Positions 13,642-13,734 of a stretch of 13,734 nt of DNA are shown piece after piece. This stretch comes from CAZEBW01 sp964510205. GTDB lineage: Bacteria; Chloroflexota; Anaerolineae; VGOG01. Every line of letters starts with the position of its first letter. Within the stretch, counting starts at the first letter, position 1. The notes below the pieces were generated by a model. It did no database searches. It saw only the letters and a program-made list of their open reading frames with translations, and was not told the origin of the DNA. Location of the stretch: assembly GCA_964510205.1 (NCBI GenBank), contig CAZEBW010000091.1, forward strand, positions 1 to 13,734. Reading direction: 5' to 3'. The translations under genes and the position numbers were made by a program.

Positions 13642-13670
13642 ATTATATCAAATCTAGGCGCAGACGTCAA
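13642..13670 (-). promoter_or_regulatory. sigma-70-type promoter of the membrane-protein gene
   Basis: On the minus strand: -35 TTGACG (13665-13670), 17-bp spacer, -10 TATAAT (13642-13647). The predicted leader is ~105 nt before the ATG at 13529. Both hexamers and the spacing equal those of the promoter at 12360-12388. Confidence 0.82.
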
Positions 13671-13734
13671 TGGTACAAATGGGAGCGTTACGCATTTGGG
13701 ACAAGCTCCTGGAAGGCTTCAGGAGGCCAACCCA

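Noticed and set aside
13706..13725. CTCCTG/CAGGAG hairpin near the right edge
   Set aside because: The stem is only 6 bp, lacks a T-run and lies too close to the edge to interpret.

Overview
The window looks like part of a free-living bacterial chromosome, most likely Chloroflexota (Anaerolineae-like). This rests on moderately high GC, a two-repeat VanW protein, a Thr/Pro-rich lipoprotein, and short dispersed intergenic repeats. The lineage call is an inference; no rRNA or tRNA is present. Almost all genes are on the minus strand. The last ~1.1 kb (about 12660-13734) is visibly more AT-rich than the rest.

Region 1 (1-500, plus strand): the 3' end of an unrecognised gene, a small conserved-looking hypothetical gene, then a cluster of short palindromes. 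Region 2 (546-3121, minus): an inositol-monophosphatase-family gene overlapping a VanW-family membrane-anchored gene. Region 3 (3122-4440): a repeat-rich spacer with two hairpins related by compensatory changes, then a lipoprotein with two near-identical probable OB-fold domains joined by a Pro/Cys-rich linker. The lipoprotein has its own near-consensus promoter.

Region 4 (4618-11895, minus) is the main accessory module. It is a tightly linked operon of a 79-aa helical protein, a ~1260-aa N6-adenine methyltransferase with its own target-recognition domain, and a ~1070-aa protein with a PLD-type nuclease-like domain fused to an SNF2/RapA-type helicase. A strong terminator-like hairpin follows it. 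Together they look like a restriction-modification or phage-defence system in which MTase+specificity and nuclease+translocase sit on two polypeptides. This resembles a split type ISP enzyme with a PLD domain in place of an Mrr domain.

Region 5 (11896-12650) is the upstream control region of that operon and is the strangest part. It holds three copies of a repeat encoding KPIERT(F/L)PIS, each next to a start codon and ribosome-binding site. It also holds a 52-aa ORF that resembles the N-terminus of DUF499-type ATPases, a perfect-spacing minus-strand promoter, and an opposing plus-strand promoter that would make a ~60-nt two-hairpin RNA ending at a terminator, antisense to the operon leader. 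I read the mini-ORFs as remnants of a DUF1156-like methylase/DUF499 defence cassette, possibly now acting as leader sequences. Region 6 (12708-13734): a three-TM hypothetical protein with its own promoter.
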